From Desulfatitalea tepidiphila (lineage in GTDB: Bacteria; Desulfobacterota; Desulfobacteria; Desulfobacterales; Desulfosarcinaceae), in assembly GCF_001293685.1 (NCBI RefSeq), contig NZ_BCAG01000003.1:806001-870000 (forward strand): DNA of 64,000 nt, in the 5' to 3' direction. The notes under the pieces were generated by a model that saw nothing but the letters and a program-made list of their open reading frames with translations, ran no database searches and was not told the DNA's origin. The translations under genes were made by a program, and so were the position numbers. Below are positions 1-7,309 of this stretch, piece by piece. Each line of letters opens with the position of its first letter. The stretch's first letter is position 1.

Positions 1-539
1 CCGCACAGGGCTGCAGAGGCCCCGATGGTAAGGGGAATGCCGGCGATGTAAGAGATCCAGAAGCCGATCACCCCGCTCAGGGTGTAAATGCCCAGGAACC
101 GGTAGGCGCCGTACATCTGTGCGATGAGCGGGCCGATCTGGTACAGGGCCATCATGTTGAAGAAGATATGCAGGATCGATCCGTGCAGGTAGTTGGCCGT
201 CAATAACGTCCACCATCCACCGCCTCGGTTCATCAGGAGCGTGCCGGTGGCACCCAGCGCGGCCAGCGTATTCTGATCCGGAGAGAAGAGTCGCAACGGA
301 TTGAAACCGGCTCCCAGCATGCGTGGATGGATCAGCCAGCTCAATACGTACATCCCGATGTTGACATAGATGATGATGCGAATGAGGTTGTCTCCCGAGC
401 CCCATCCGCGCGTCAGCAGGTTGTTTTTCCAGCGGGAGCCGGGCGTTTGTATACCGCAGAACGGGCATCGGGCTTCATCTTCGCTGATCAACTTGCGGCA
501 GTTGGGGCACAGGATGGACTTTCGCGAGGGACGATTCAT
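1..539 (-). CDS. Rhomboid family intramembrane serine protease with N-terminal zinc ribbon (partial, 3' end beyond window)
   Basis: Membrane-embedded serine protease that would cleave transmembrane substrates in the inner membrane. The N-terminus carries two CxxC pairs (C11/C14, C25/C28), a zinc-ribbon typical of bacterial rhomboids with a soluble leader. Membrane segments follow from about residue 52. The rhomboid core is recognisable: H124 and N128 in HIFFNMMAL, and the nucleophile motif GASA with S175. The catalytic His helix lies beyond the window, so completeness cannot be judged. It starts at the ATG at 539 and runs away from the aldo/keto reductase, which ends 13 bases upstream on the same strand, so the two are probably co-transcribed. 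The family assignment is secure; the substrate is unknown. Confidence 0.85.
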   Translation of the reverse strand, partial: MNRPSRKSILCPNCRKLISEDEARCPFCGIQTPGSRWKNNLLTRGWGSGDNLIRIIIYVNIGMYVLSWLIHPRMLGAGFNPLRLFSPDQNTLAALGATGTLLMNRGGGWWTLLTANYLHGSILHIFFNMMALYQIGPLIAQMYGAYRFLGIYTLSGVIGFWISYIAGIPLTIGASAALC

Positions 540-552
540 TTAACGAACCTTT

Positions 553-1512
553 CTACCACTGCCACTGCACCGGGTTGTCATCGAGATGGTCGGTCACCGT
601 GCGGCCGATACGGTCCATGGCTTCGAGGTCGGCCGCCTTGAGCCGGATTTCGCCCGCCGCCGCATTCTGAACCGCCTGCTCGGCGTTGCGCGCCCCTGCA
701 ATGGCGAAGCAATTGGGTTGGGCGGTCACCCATGCCAGGGCCAGTTGGCCGAGGCTGATGCCGTAAACATCGGCGATAGGCCGCAGTTGTGACAGCGCGG
801 CCTGCACCCGCGCGTAGTGGTCGGGTTGAAAAAGACGATGCCCGGCACGATGGTCGCCTTTGGCGAACTGATGGCCGGGGCCGAATTTGCCGGTGAGCAG
901 TCCCTGGGCCAGGGGGGAGTAGGCCAGCACACTCAGACCATTTTCGGAACAGTACGGACCGGCGTCTTTTTCGAGCGCGCGCCAGAAAAGCGAGTAGGGC
1001 GGCTGAAGGCTTTCGATGGCGCCATACTGCGACGCCTCCTCGATCTGCTGCCGGTTGAAATTGGAGACGCCGATGGCACGGATTTTACCCTGCGCCTTGA
1101 GATCGTTGAGCGCGCGCATGGTCTCTTCCACGGGAACCACCGGATGGCCGAACGTCCCTGCCGGCCAATGAATCTGATACAGATCGATATGGTCGGTTTT
1201 CAGGTTTTTCAGGGAGCGGTTGCAGGATGCGATCACCTGGTCGTATTTGAGATGGTTGGAAAAGACCTTCGAGGCCAAAACCACGCGATCGCGCACATCC
1301 GCGAGGGCTTCGGCGATGATACGCTCCGAATGGCCGTTGCCGTAAACTTCGGCTGTATCGAAAGTGTTGATGCCGGCATCCAGGGCGGCGCGCATGGCCT
1401 TTCGGGTGTCATTGTCGTCGATGCCCGTCCACATCGCCTTGCCCGCCTGCCAGGTGCCCATGATGATCGGCGACATGTGGATGTCGGTATGTCCCAATTG
1501 GCGTAGTTCCAT
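553..1512 (-). CDS. Aldo/keto reductase
   Basis: Cytosolic NAD(P)H-dependent oxidoreductase of the AKR (TIM-barrel) superfamily, 319 residues. Typical features are the start MELRQLGHTDIHMSPI, the GINTFDTAEVYGNGHSE stretch carrying the catalytic Asp and Tyr, the LASKV lysine strand, the DLYQIHWP histidine motif, and the IGVSNF motif. The ATG at 1512 is chosen over a longer reading frame to 1596 because it has a strong AAGGAGG site six bases upstream and because family members begin here. The substrate cannot be told from sequence. It precedes the rhomboid gene with a 13-base gap. Confidence 0.93.
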   Translation of the reverse strand: MELRQLGHTDIHMSPIIMGTWQAGKAMWTGIDDNDTRKAMRAALDAGINTFDTAEVYGNGHSERIIAEALADVRDRVVLASKVFSNHLKYDQVIASCNRSLKNLKTDHIDLYQIHWPAGTFGHPVVPVEETMRALNDLKAQGKIRAIGVSNFNRQQIEEASQYGAIESLQPPYSLFWRALEKDAGPYCSENGLSVLAYSPLAQGLLTGKFGPGHQFAKGDHRAGHRLFQPDHYARVQAALSQLRPIADVYGISLGQLALAWVTAQPNCFAIAGARNAEQAVQNAAAGEIRLKAADLEAMDRIGRTVTDHLDDNPVQWQW

Positions 1513-1625
1513 GATTCCTCCTTGATGAAAGCGTCGATCGGTTTGGTTCGCTATCCGGCGCATGATTGACAGTAACAACGGATACAGGTGGTGCAAGGTG
1601 TGTGTGCGTTCGGCGACAGCTTAGC

Positions 1626-1664
1626 ACAGATGCATACCACAGATGCATACCATAGATGCATACC
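1626..1664. repeat. Three tandem copies of a 13-bp unit containing ATGCAT
   Basis: Three head-to-tail copies of ACAGATGCATACC (third copy ATAGATGCATACC) lie between the divergent aldo/keto reductase and lipoprotein genes. The core ATGCAT is self-complementary. The location suggests a regulatory array, but no known operator is recognised. Confidence 0.8.
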
Positions 1665-1729
1665 AATTGCATCTCAAAGCTGTGAATGGCATAATGCCTT
1701 TATCGCTGCACCCACCCATGAGGAGACCG

Positions 1730-2038
1730 ATGGTAATGAAGTACACGCTCGCTCCAATCCTGTTCGCCGCGCTGATCGCCCTGGCGGGATGTGCCCAGTT
1801 CCGCAACGTCTATCCCCAGCTGACCGAGACCCAGGCGCCCTTGGTCGCCGATTGCCAGCGCCTGGGCGTGATCGCCGAAACCGCCAACGCCGATCATCTC
1901 TCCAGCTACATGGCGCGCCAGTCCATGGAGAACCGGGTGAGGGAGCGCGCCGTCCAGCTCGGCGCAACGCATATCGTCTGGCTGCACCGCACCGACACCT
2001 CGGCCACGGCCCAAGCCTTTCGGTGTGCAGCGGACTGA
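1730..2038 (+). CDS. Small lipoprotein, DUF4156-like
   Basis: About 102 residues. It begins MVMKYTLAPILFAALIALAGC, a clear type II signal peptide with lipobox LAGC, so the mature protein should be lipid-anchored. The rest has an even-spaced Cys pair and an ERAVQLGATHIVWL segment resembling the 'AxxLGANxV' core of DUF4156/YgdI-like lipoproteins. The ATG at 1730 follows a GAGGAG site; an alternative ATG at 1736 would give nearly the same protein. Its stop overlaps the leader of the downstream helicase gene, suggesting co-transcription. The role is unknown. Confidence 0.7.
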   Translation: MVMKYTLAPILFAALIALAGCAQFRNVYPQLTETQAPLVADCQRLGVIAETANADHLSSYMARQSMENRVRERAVQLGATHIVWLHRTDTSATAQAFRCAAD

Positions 2039-2055
2039 AGGCGGTCGCGCGTCCA

Positions 2056-4398
2056 TTGAACCCCTCCTTTGCCATTTCCGTTCGCAACCTGGTCGAGCTT
2101 GTCCTTCGCAGCGGCGATTTGAGCGCCGAATTCCGGGGATCGGCCAGCGCCATCGAGGGCATTCGCGCCCATCAACGCATCCAACGGCAGCGGCCGGCCG
2201 GTTACGAAGCCGAAGTGCCGGTGCAGGTGCGTGTGGAATTAGCCGGTGTCGCCTTGGACATCGGCGGGCGCATCGACGGTGTTTTTCCCGACGCCGAACC
2301 GGTGGTGATCGAAGAGATCAAGAGTACCTTGCGTTCCCTGAAAGAGATCGAGGCCGAGCCCAACGAGATCCACTGGGCGCAGGCTCAATGCTACGCTTAC
2401 ATGTACGCCCGCCAGGAAGGGCTGGCAGAAGTCGACATCCAATTGACCTACCTGCAATTGGAGAGCGAGCGCACCCTGACGCTGATGCGCCGCTTCGAAG
2501 TCGATGCGCTGGCGATTTTCTTCGATGATCTGGTCGCCCGATACCGTCAATGGGTGCAATGGCGGTTCGATTGGTCCCGGGTCCGGGATCGAAGCCTCGC
2601 GGCCCTGCCGTTTCCTTATGGCGCGTATCGTCCCGGGCAACGGGACATGGCGGTGGCGGTCTTCAGGACCATCCGTGACAGCGGGCAGCTCATAAGCCAG
2701 GCAGCCACGGGGATCGGCAAGACCATGGCGGTCCTCTATCCCACGCTCAAGGCCCTGGGCCAGGGATCGACCCGCAAGGTGATCTTCTTGACCGCCCGCA
2801 CGACCGGCCGACTGGCCGCGCAAACGGCCCTGGCCGAACTCGCGGACGCAGGTATGCGCCTGAAATGGATGTGTCTGACCGCCAAGGATAAGATCTGTTT
2901 TTCGCCTGACAGCGCCTGTTCGCCGGACGAATGCCCCTATGCCAAAGGTTTTTTCGATCGCCTCAACCCGGCCATCCTGGCGGCCCTGGACCACGACGCT
3001 CTGGAGCGCGACACCATCGAGCATCTGGCCCGTGATTTTCAGGTCTGCCCGTTCGAGTTTTCATTGGAACTGGTCGATTGGTCCGATTGCATTATCGCCG
3101 ACTACAACTACGCCTTCGACCCCACGGTGCGGTTGAAGCGGCTGTTCGAAGAGGGTGGGCGGCACGATACGCTCCTGGTGGACGAGGCGCACAACCTGGT
3201 GGATCGCTCCCGGCAGATGTTCTCGGCCGATTTGAACAAGCAGGCGGTTCTCGAACTGCGCGGGGCGCTCAAACAAGAGCAGCCTCGCATGTACAAGGCC
3301 TTGGGACGGGTCAACGCCTGGTTGGCTGCACTGCGGAAGCGCTGCCAGGAGGCAGGCGGCACGCGGGTGGATGCGGATCCTCCGCAGGGGCTTGTCGACC
3401 GGGTGCGCGCCTTTCTCAAAATGGCCGATCGATGGTTGCGTCTCAACGAACCCAAGGCGTATCGGGACGGTTTGCTGCAATTTTATTTCGACAGCTCGCG
3501 GTTTGTCCGTGTGGCCGAGAACTACTCGAAGGCCTATGCGACCGTTGCCGAAGCCAGGGGCAGGGATCTTCGCGTTCGGCTCTTTTGTATCGATCCTTCC
3601 GATCAGCTGATCGAGTGCTGGCGGCGATGCCGGGCCGCCGTTTTTTTCTCCGCGACCTTGACACCCGTCGACTATTTTCAATCCGTTCTGGGGATCTCAC
3701 CGGATGCCGGACGACTCGACCTGGTTTCTCCTTTTCCGACAGCACATCTGGCTGTTTTTGCCGCTACCGGGATTTCGACCCTGTACCGCCGCAGGGAAAT
3801 TTCCCGGTCCGCCGTGAGTCGTGCCATCGCAGATATGGTATTGCAGCGGGAGGGCCACTATCTCTTTTTTTTCCCCTCCTACGAATATTTGAGCATGATC
3901 CGGGAAACCTTCTGCGACAGCCATCCAGATGTGGACGTCATCGTGCAGTCGAGCGACATGGACGAGGCCTCCCGGGAACGCTTTCTGGCGCGCTTCACCG
4001 ACCGGGTGGAGCGCACCCTGGTGGGATTTGCGGTGATGGGCGGCATTTTCGGCGAAGGGATCGATTTGAAAGGAGAGTGCCTGACAGGCGCCGCCATCGT
4101 GGGCGTCGGCCTGCCGGGCATCGACACGGAACGCGAATTGATCAAGGCCTACTATGACCTGAACGGACGGCGGGGTTTTGAATACGCCTACCAGTATCCA
4201 GGCATCAACCGGGTGCTGCAGGCCGCCGGCCGGGTCATACGCTCGGAGACGGACCGTGGCGTGGTGCTGCTGATCGACGAGCGATATGCCCAGCGGCGCT
4301 ATCGGACCCTCCTGCCCGCCAACTGGCAAGTCCGGACGCTTGCCGATCTTTCCCGGTTCAAAACGCTCTTGAACGATTTTTGGGACCATTCCGCCTGA
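2056..4398 (+). CDS. PD-(D/E)XK nuclease fused to DinG/XPD-type superfamily 2 DNA helicase
   Basis: About 780 residues, probably a DNA repair enzyme that cuts and unwinds DNA in the cytoplasm. Residues 1-160 look like a RecB/Cas4-type nuclease: D74 in GRIDG, E87 and K89 in VIEEIKS, and Q111/Y115 in AQCYAYMY. An XPD/DinG helicase follows: Walker A ATGIGKT (about 217-223), a four-cysteine iron-sulfur signature (C273, C281, C288, C293), Walker B DEAH, and C-terminal motifs including QAAGRVIRSE. The start is uncertain. The frame is open far upstream but overlaps the lipoprotein gene; a TTG at 2056 beginning LNPSFAISVRNLVEL best fits the domain edge, with GTG at 2023 as the alternative. It converges on uspA. 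Confidence 0.88.
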   Translation: MNPSFAISVRNLVELVLRSGDLSAEFRGSASAIEGIRAHQRIQRQRPAGYEAEVPVQVRVELAGVALDIGGRIDGVFPDAEPVVIEEIKSTLRSLKEIEAEPNEIHWAQAQCYAYMYARQEGLAEVDIQLTYLQLESERTLTLMRRFEVDALAIFFDDLVARYRQWVQWRFDWSRVRDRSLAALPFPYGAYRPGQRDMAVAVFRTIRDSGQLISQAATGIGKTMAVLYPTLKALGQGSTRKVIFLTARTTGRLAAQTALAELADAGMRLKWMCLTAKDKICFSPDSACSPDECPYAKGFFDRLNPAILAALDHDALERDTIEHLARDFQVCPFEFSLELVDWSDCIIADYNYAFDPTVRLKRLFEEGGRHDTLLVDEAHNLVDRSRQMFSADLNKQAVLELRGALKQEQPRMYKALGRVNAWLAALRKRCQEAGGTRVDADPPQGLVDRVRAFLKMADRWLRLNEPKAYRDGLLQFYFDSSRFVRVAENYSKAYATVAEARGRDLRVRLFCIDPSDQLIECWRRCRAAVFFSATLTPVDYFQSVLGISPDAGRLDLVSPFPTAHLAVFAATGISTLYRRREISRSAVSRAIADMVLQREGHYLFFFPSYEYLSMIRETFCDSHPDVDVIVQSSDMDEASRERFLARFTDRVERTLVGFAVMGGIFGEGIDLKGECLTGAAIVGVGLPGIDTERELIKAYYDLNGRRGFEYAYQYPGINRVLQAAGRVIRSETDRGVVLLIDERYAQRRYRTLLPANWQVRTLADLSRFKTLLNDFWDHSA

Positions 4399-4417
4399 AA
4401 GACGTGTCGACCGGTTT

Positions 4418-4864
4418 TTATGCGCCCAGTGACCGAATCAGAAGCAACGGACGATCGATCTGATGCAGCACGCCGGCCGCCACGCTTCCATAGAAGGCAC
4501 GGCTGAGCCCGCTGCGGCCGTGGCTGGCCATGGCCACCAGGTCGACCTGTTCGCGTTGGGCGGTGTCGATGATGGTGTTGACCACGGGCCCGTGCCCGTA
4601 CAGCACCTCGGCTGTTATCCCCTTGGCACGCCATCGCTCGATGATCGCATCAAAATAGGATTGGATCTCTTTGCGCTTGAGGGCCATGTGCTTTGCCAGC
4701 TTTTCCTGGTCGACCACTTCGTCGTGTTCGAGCATCATGGGGGGTTCCTCGACGAACAAAAGGATGACTTTGGCGTCGAAGCTTTTGGCCAGACTCTCGG
4801 CATGGGGCAGGATCGCTTCGGCACGTTGGGATGCATCCAGGGGCACGAGCAGCTTTTTATACAT
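4418..4864 (-). CDS. Universal stress protein, UspA family
   Basis: Single-domain UspA protein of 148 residues, starting MYKKLLVPLDASQRAEAI. The ATP-binding-type motif GHGPVVNTI...ASHGRSGLSRAFYGSVAAGVL is present (G-2x-G-9x-G-S/T pattern), pointing to the nucleotide-binding subclass. The ATG at 4864 has an AAGGAGG site; the frame is open further upstream but without a ribosome site. The protein is cytosolic and would act as a stress or energy-state effector; no partner is suggested by its convergent helicase neighbour. Confidence 0.93.
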   Translation of the reverse strand: MYKKLLVPLDASQRAEAILPHAESLAKSFDAKVILLFVEEPPMMLEHDEVVDQEKLAKHMALKRKEIQSYFDAIIERWRAKGITAEVLYGHGPVVNTIIDTAQREQVDLVAMASHGRSGLSRAFYGSVAAGVLHQIDRPLLLIRSLGA

Positions 4865-5264
4865 GGTGAACCTCCTTGGCATTGGATTCGTTTGAAAAAG
4901 AGAATACAGCAAATGATATGCCATTCGGGGGAGCCTGCTGTCGGGCGGGAACTATTTTGGGCAAATGATTAAAGTATACATATCAAGAAGTTGAGATACA
5001 TACCAAGAGGCATCGGCACGGATTGCCGGGGATGGCTGTCGCGATACATGCCCGGAAAGAGGGGGAACGGGGAAAAGGGGTATTCAGATTGGCAAGAAAT
5101 CTGACAGGACAGTAGGTCTCTGCCGGTGTGGCGGTTCGATTTGAACCTGATGCCAGTGAGCCGACGCTCTTTAGTGAGAGGGGTGTTGTTCAGGCCCTTT
5201 TACAATCCCCTTTTGGCGCTTATCTTGGTGATACGTCCAAACCCATGCATTAAAGGAGATCGAC
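4865..5264. other. Intergenic region of 400 bases between divergent uspA and the AF1514-family gene
   Basis: No convincing ORF, tRNA or known RNA is seen. The segment near 4972-5010 is AT-rich and contains GATACATACCAAGAGGCAT, faintly like the ATGCATACC repeats at 1626-1664. Promoters for both genes must lie here, but I cannot place the boxes with confidence. Confidence 0.5.
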
Positions 5265-5564
5265 ATGACGCAAATCGGATCGGAAATGAATCAATACCCC
5301 CGCGAAACCGTCAAGATACAGGTGACCGACGGCGCACTCGATCTGGCCGCAGCCAGCGCGATGGCCAAACAAAAAGCACGTGCCATGGACCCCAACGCGA
5401 TGATGCTATCCTACCACAGCGGAAAAACGGGTGAATTCTGGCCGGCCTACGAATGCGGCGGCGGCGACCGCCCACCGTGGCTCGTGTTTGCCGAGGCCAG
5501 GGGATATAATTTGACAATCGACATCAACGATGGCGAATTCGAGTTTTTTTATTTGAGATTGTAA
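5265..5564 (+). CDS. AF1514 family (DUF5619) small protein
   Basis: A 99-residue protein. The C-terminal half matches what I recall of the AF1514/DUF5619 family found in sulfate reducers and archaea: a PPWLVFAEARGYNLTID stretch and the closing IDINDGEFEFFYL signature. No signal peptide or membrane segment is present. The start follows TTAAAGGAGATCGAC, a good ribosome site. Function is unknown; it stands alone with a hairpin just downstream. Confidence 0.75.
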   Translation: MTQIGSEMNQYPRETVKIQVTDGALDLAAASAMAKQKARAMDPNAMMLSYHSGKTGEFWPAYECGGGDRPPWLVFAEARGYNLTIDINDGEFEFFYLRL

Positions 5565-5617
5565 GCGGTTGAGAGCAGACCCGTGGAATGCCCAAAGGGT
5601 CGGGCACCGAAGACAAA

Positions 5618-5661
5618 AACCACCTCTCCTCCGCCGGCCGGCACCTGGCGGGAAGGTGGTT
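5618..5661 (+). terminator. Hairpin downstream of the AF1514-family gene
   Basis: Outer arms AACCACCT (5618-5625) and AGGTGGTT (5654-5661), with a GC-rich inner part able to pair CCGCC with GGCGG. No clear T-run follows, so termination is plausible but unproven. Confidence 0.45.
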
Positions 5662-5711
5662 CATGTTATAAGAGGGGTGAAAGTTGAACTTCAGCTTATG
5701 GAAATTTGGTC

Positions 5712-5978
5712 CTAGACATCGTCAGTCTGAACACCATCCACGCTTTCCAGGCAGTATTTTCGCCAAGCACAATTAAGCTGATCGCAGTCGACGGCTCCGC
5801 GCCTGAAACAATCGGTCAGGCCTTCTGCGCGCTGCAAGCTTCGAATCATAGCGGTAATGTCCACATAGCGTTTGTTGTGAGCGGTGTTCCCTGCCTCCCG
5901 AGGTATGCAGGGTGTGGATTGTCTCAATCCATTTTTCTCCCCTTTGGTTCCTAGATCCATTTTTAGGTGATCTGTCAT
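5712..5978 (-). CDS. Small Cys-rich conserved protein, possibly frameshifted near its N-terminus
   Basis: 88 residues from an ATG at 5978 (weak ribosome site). The C-terminal part reads as a coherent conserved segment: YVDITAMIRSLQRAEG, then CFRRGAVDCDQLNCAWRKYCLE with four regularly spaced cysteines that could bind metal. The N-terminal part is less convincing. In the adjacent frame the same bases encode GEKWIETIHTLHTSGG, which looks more like protein, so the intact gene may be split by a one-base indel around 5895-5925. Function is unknown. Confidence 0.5.
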   Translation of the reverse strand: MTDHLKMDLGTKGEKNGLRQSTPCIPREAGNTAHNKRYVDITAMIRSLQRAEGLTDCFRRGAVDCDQLNCAWRKYCLESVDGVQTDDV

Positions 5979-6077
5979 TCCAAAGATCCAATCTTTCCTG
6001 ATCAGTCCTTCGTCCGACCAAACCAAAATTGAAATCCTTTCCTTTGTCAGGATGCAACTTTCGGCATGCCGACCTAA

Positions 6078-6116
6078 CCGGGAAAAAATCCCGAGTTAAA
6101 AAGGATTTTTTCCCGG
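6078..6116. terminator. Perfect 14-bp inverted repeat with A/T tracts, possible bidirectional terminator
   Basis: Arms CCGGGAAAAAATCC (6078-6091) and GGATTTTTTCCCGG (6103-6116) are perfectly complementary with an 11-base loop. It sits between two small minus-strand genes. The T-run lies inside the stem rather than after it, so it is not a textbook terminator. Confidence 0.5.
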
Positions 6117-6189
6117 AATGCCATTTTGATTTTCGTAAATTTTTTCACTTGTCCTGATCAACAGGCGCCAACGGTTTTATGGCCCGTTG

Positions 6190-6390
6190 TCAGCAAACAT
6201 TCAACGCACTGGCGAAAGGGGATGCGATCTGGAAGCGGCTCTCCTCCGAAAAATCCACGGCAGTGTAGACATTGGTCTCTCTTCGAGCCAGTTGCATGCC
6301 CTGGATGTTCTGCAACATTTCACAGGTTTTCAGACATTCGTCTTTGGGAAGGTGTCTTTTTGGACAGTCTTTGCAGGGAGAAGAGATCAT
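6190..6390 (-). CDS. Small Cys-rich protein, likely metal-binding
   Basis: 66 residues starting MISSPCKDCPKRHLPKDEC. The N-terminal half holds CxxCP-7x-C-3x-C, a compact cysteine pattern that could bind zinc or a similar metal. The ATG at 6390 is preceded by AAAAGGAGCGCGCC, a strong ribosome site; a longer frame to 6468 lacks one. The tail has no recognisable domain. It lies in tandem with the other Cys-rich gene at 5712-5978 on the same strand, with a perfect inverted repeat between them. Confidence 0.6.
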   Translation of the reverse strand: MISSPCKDCPKRHLPKDECLKTCEMLQNIQGMQLARRETNVYTAVDFSEESRFQIASPFASALNVC

Positions 6391-6631
6391 GGCGCGCTCC
6401 TTTTGGTGAAAATGGTAACTGTCTAAATCCACTATGAAAAAATATGCTTTTGATAATGCTGACTCCAACTATATGGGGGTGGGCAGTCCTTGTCCATAAG
6501 GCATCGGCATCATTTTTATAGGGATATTGGGGAGGTCCGGGAGAATTTCCCGGGAAAAATCCGGCTGGCTTTCTGGTTGCCGGTTCCGTCCGGCCTTCAG
6601 GGGAACCAGATGGTCAGGCGGGTGGGCACGG

Positions 6632-7309
6632 CTACTCTTTCCACAAATCCACGTCGATCAATCCCAGGCGGGCGGCATAACGCACCAGTTCCATGGCGCT
6701 GTGAATATCGAGCTTGCGCATGATGTTGGCCCTGTGGTTCTCGACCGTCTTGACGCTGATGCAAAGTTGCTCGGCAATCTGGCCTTTGGAGGCGCCTTCG
6801 GCCAGCATGCGCATGATTTCCTGTTCACGGGAGGTGAGCTTGCCGTAGCCCGCATCGCTGACCTTGGCTTCTTTTACCGGCGAGTTCATCAGCTTGGCGA
6901 TCACTTCATGGGAAATGGAGGAGTCGAGGAAGTATTCTCCGGAGGCAACGGCTTCCAAGGCCTGGGCCAGGCGCTCGGCGGCGGATTCCTTGATGACGTA
7001 ACCGGTGGCACCGGACTGGAAGGCCTCCACGATGTAATCGATTTTGGAGTGCATGCTCAGTATCATGATGCGCGTGTGGGGAAGATGATGACGAATCTTG
7101 CGGGCCACTTCCATGCCGGTCTCGTCGGGCAGGGAGATATCCAGCAAAACCACGTCGGGTTTCAACTGGCTGGCTTTTTCAAATCCTTCACGTCCGGTGC
7201 CGGCCTCGTCGATCACTTCGAACCTCCCATTGCGCGAAATAATGGTCTTGATGCCTTCTCGAAAAAGGGGGTGATCGTCAATAATCAGAACTTGTCGCTT
7301 CTCTTTCAA
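6632..7309 (-). CDS. NarL/FixJ-family response regulator
   Basis: 225-residue DNA-binding response regulator. The receiver domain has the acidic pair D11/D12, phosphoacceptor D57 in VVLLDISLP and the switch lysine in GYVIKES. The C-terminus is a LuxR-type helix-turn-helix: LTSREQEIMRMLAEGASKGQ then VKTVENHRANIM. The start is a TTG at 7309 with GGAG 8 bases upstream, giving LKEKRQVLIIDD; no ATG is suitably placed. It overlaps the end of the upstream kinase gene by 32 bases, so translation is probably coupled and the two form a two-component system. Target genes are unknown. Confidence 0.92.
   Translation of the reverse strand: MKEKRQVLIIDDHPLFREGIKTIISRNGRFEVIDEAGTGREGFEKASQLKPDVVLLDISLPDETGMEVARKIRHHLPHTRIMILSMHSKIDYIVEAFQSGATGYVIKESAAERLAQALEAVASGEYFLDSSISHEVIAKLMNSPVKEAKVSDAGYGKLTSREQEIMRMLAEGASKGQIAEQLCISVKTVENHRANIMRKLDIHSAMELVRYAARLGLIDVDLWKE

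Noticed and set aside
817-1506. 229-codon plus-strand open frame
   Set aside because: Opposite strand of the aldo/keto reductase gene, which has unmistakable family motifs.
1626-1664. Possible CRISPR-like repeat
   Set aside because: The units are contiguous 13-mers without spacers and there are no cas genes.
1588-2055. N-terminal extension of the nuclease-helicase frame
   Set aside because: Overlaps the lipoprotein gene in another frame, reads as Arg/Gly-rich noise, and has no domain.
2056-4398. Cas4-like domain as sign of a CRISPR system
   Set aside because: PD-(D/E)XK fusions occur in repair helicases; no other cas gene or array is present.
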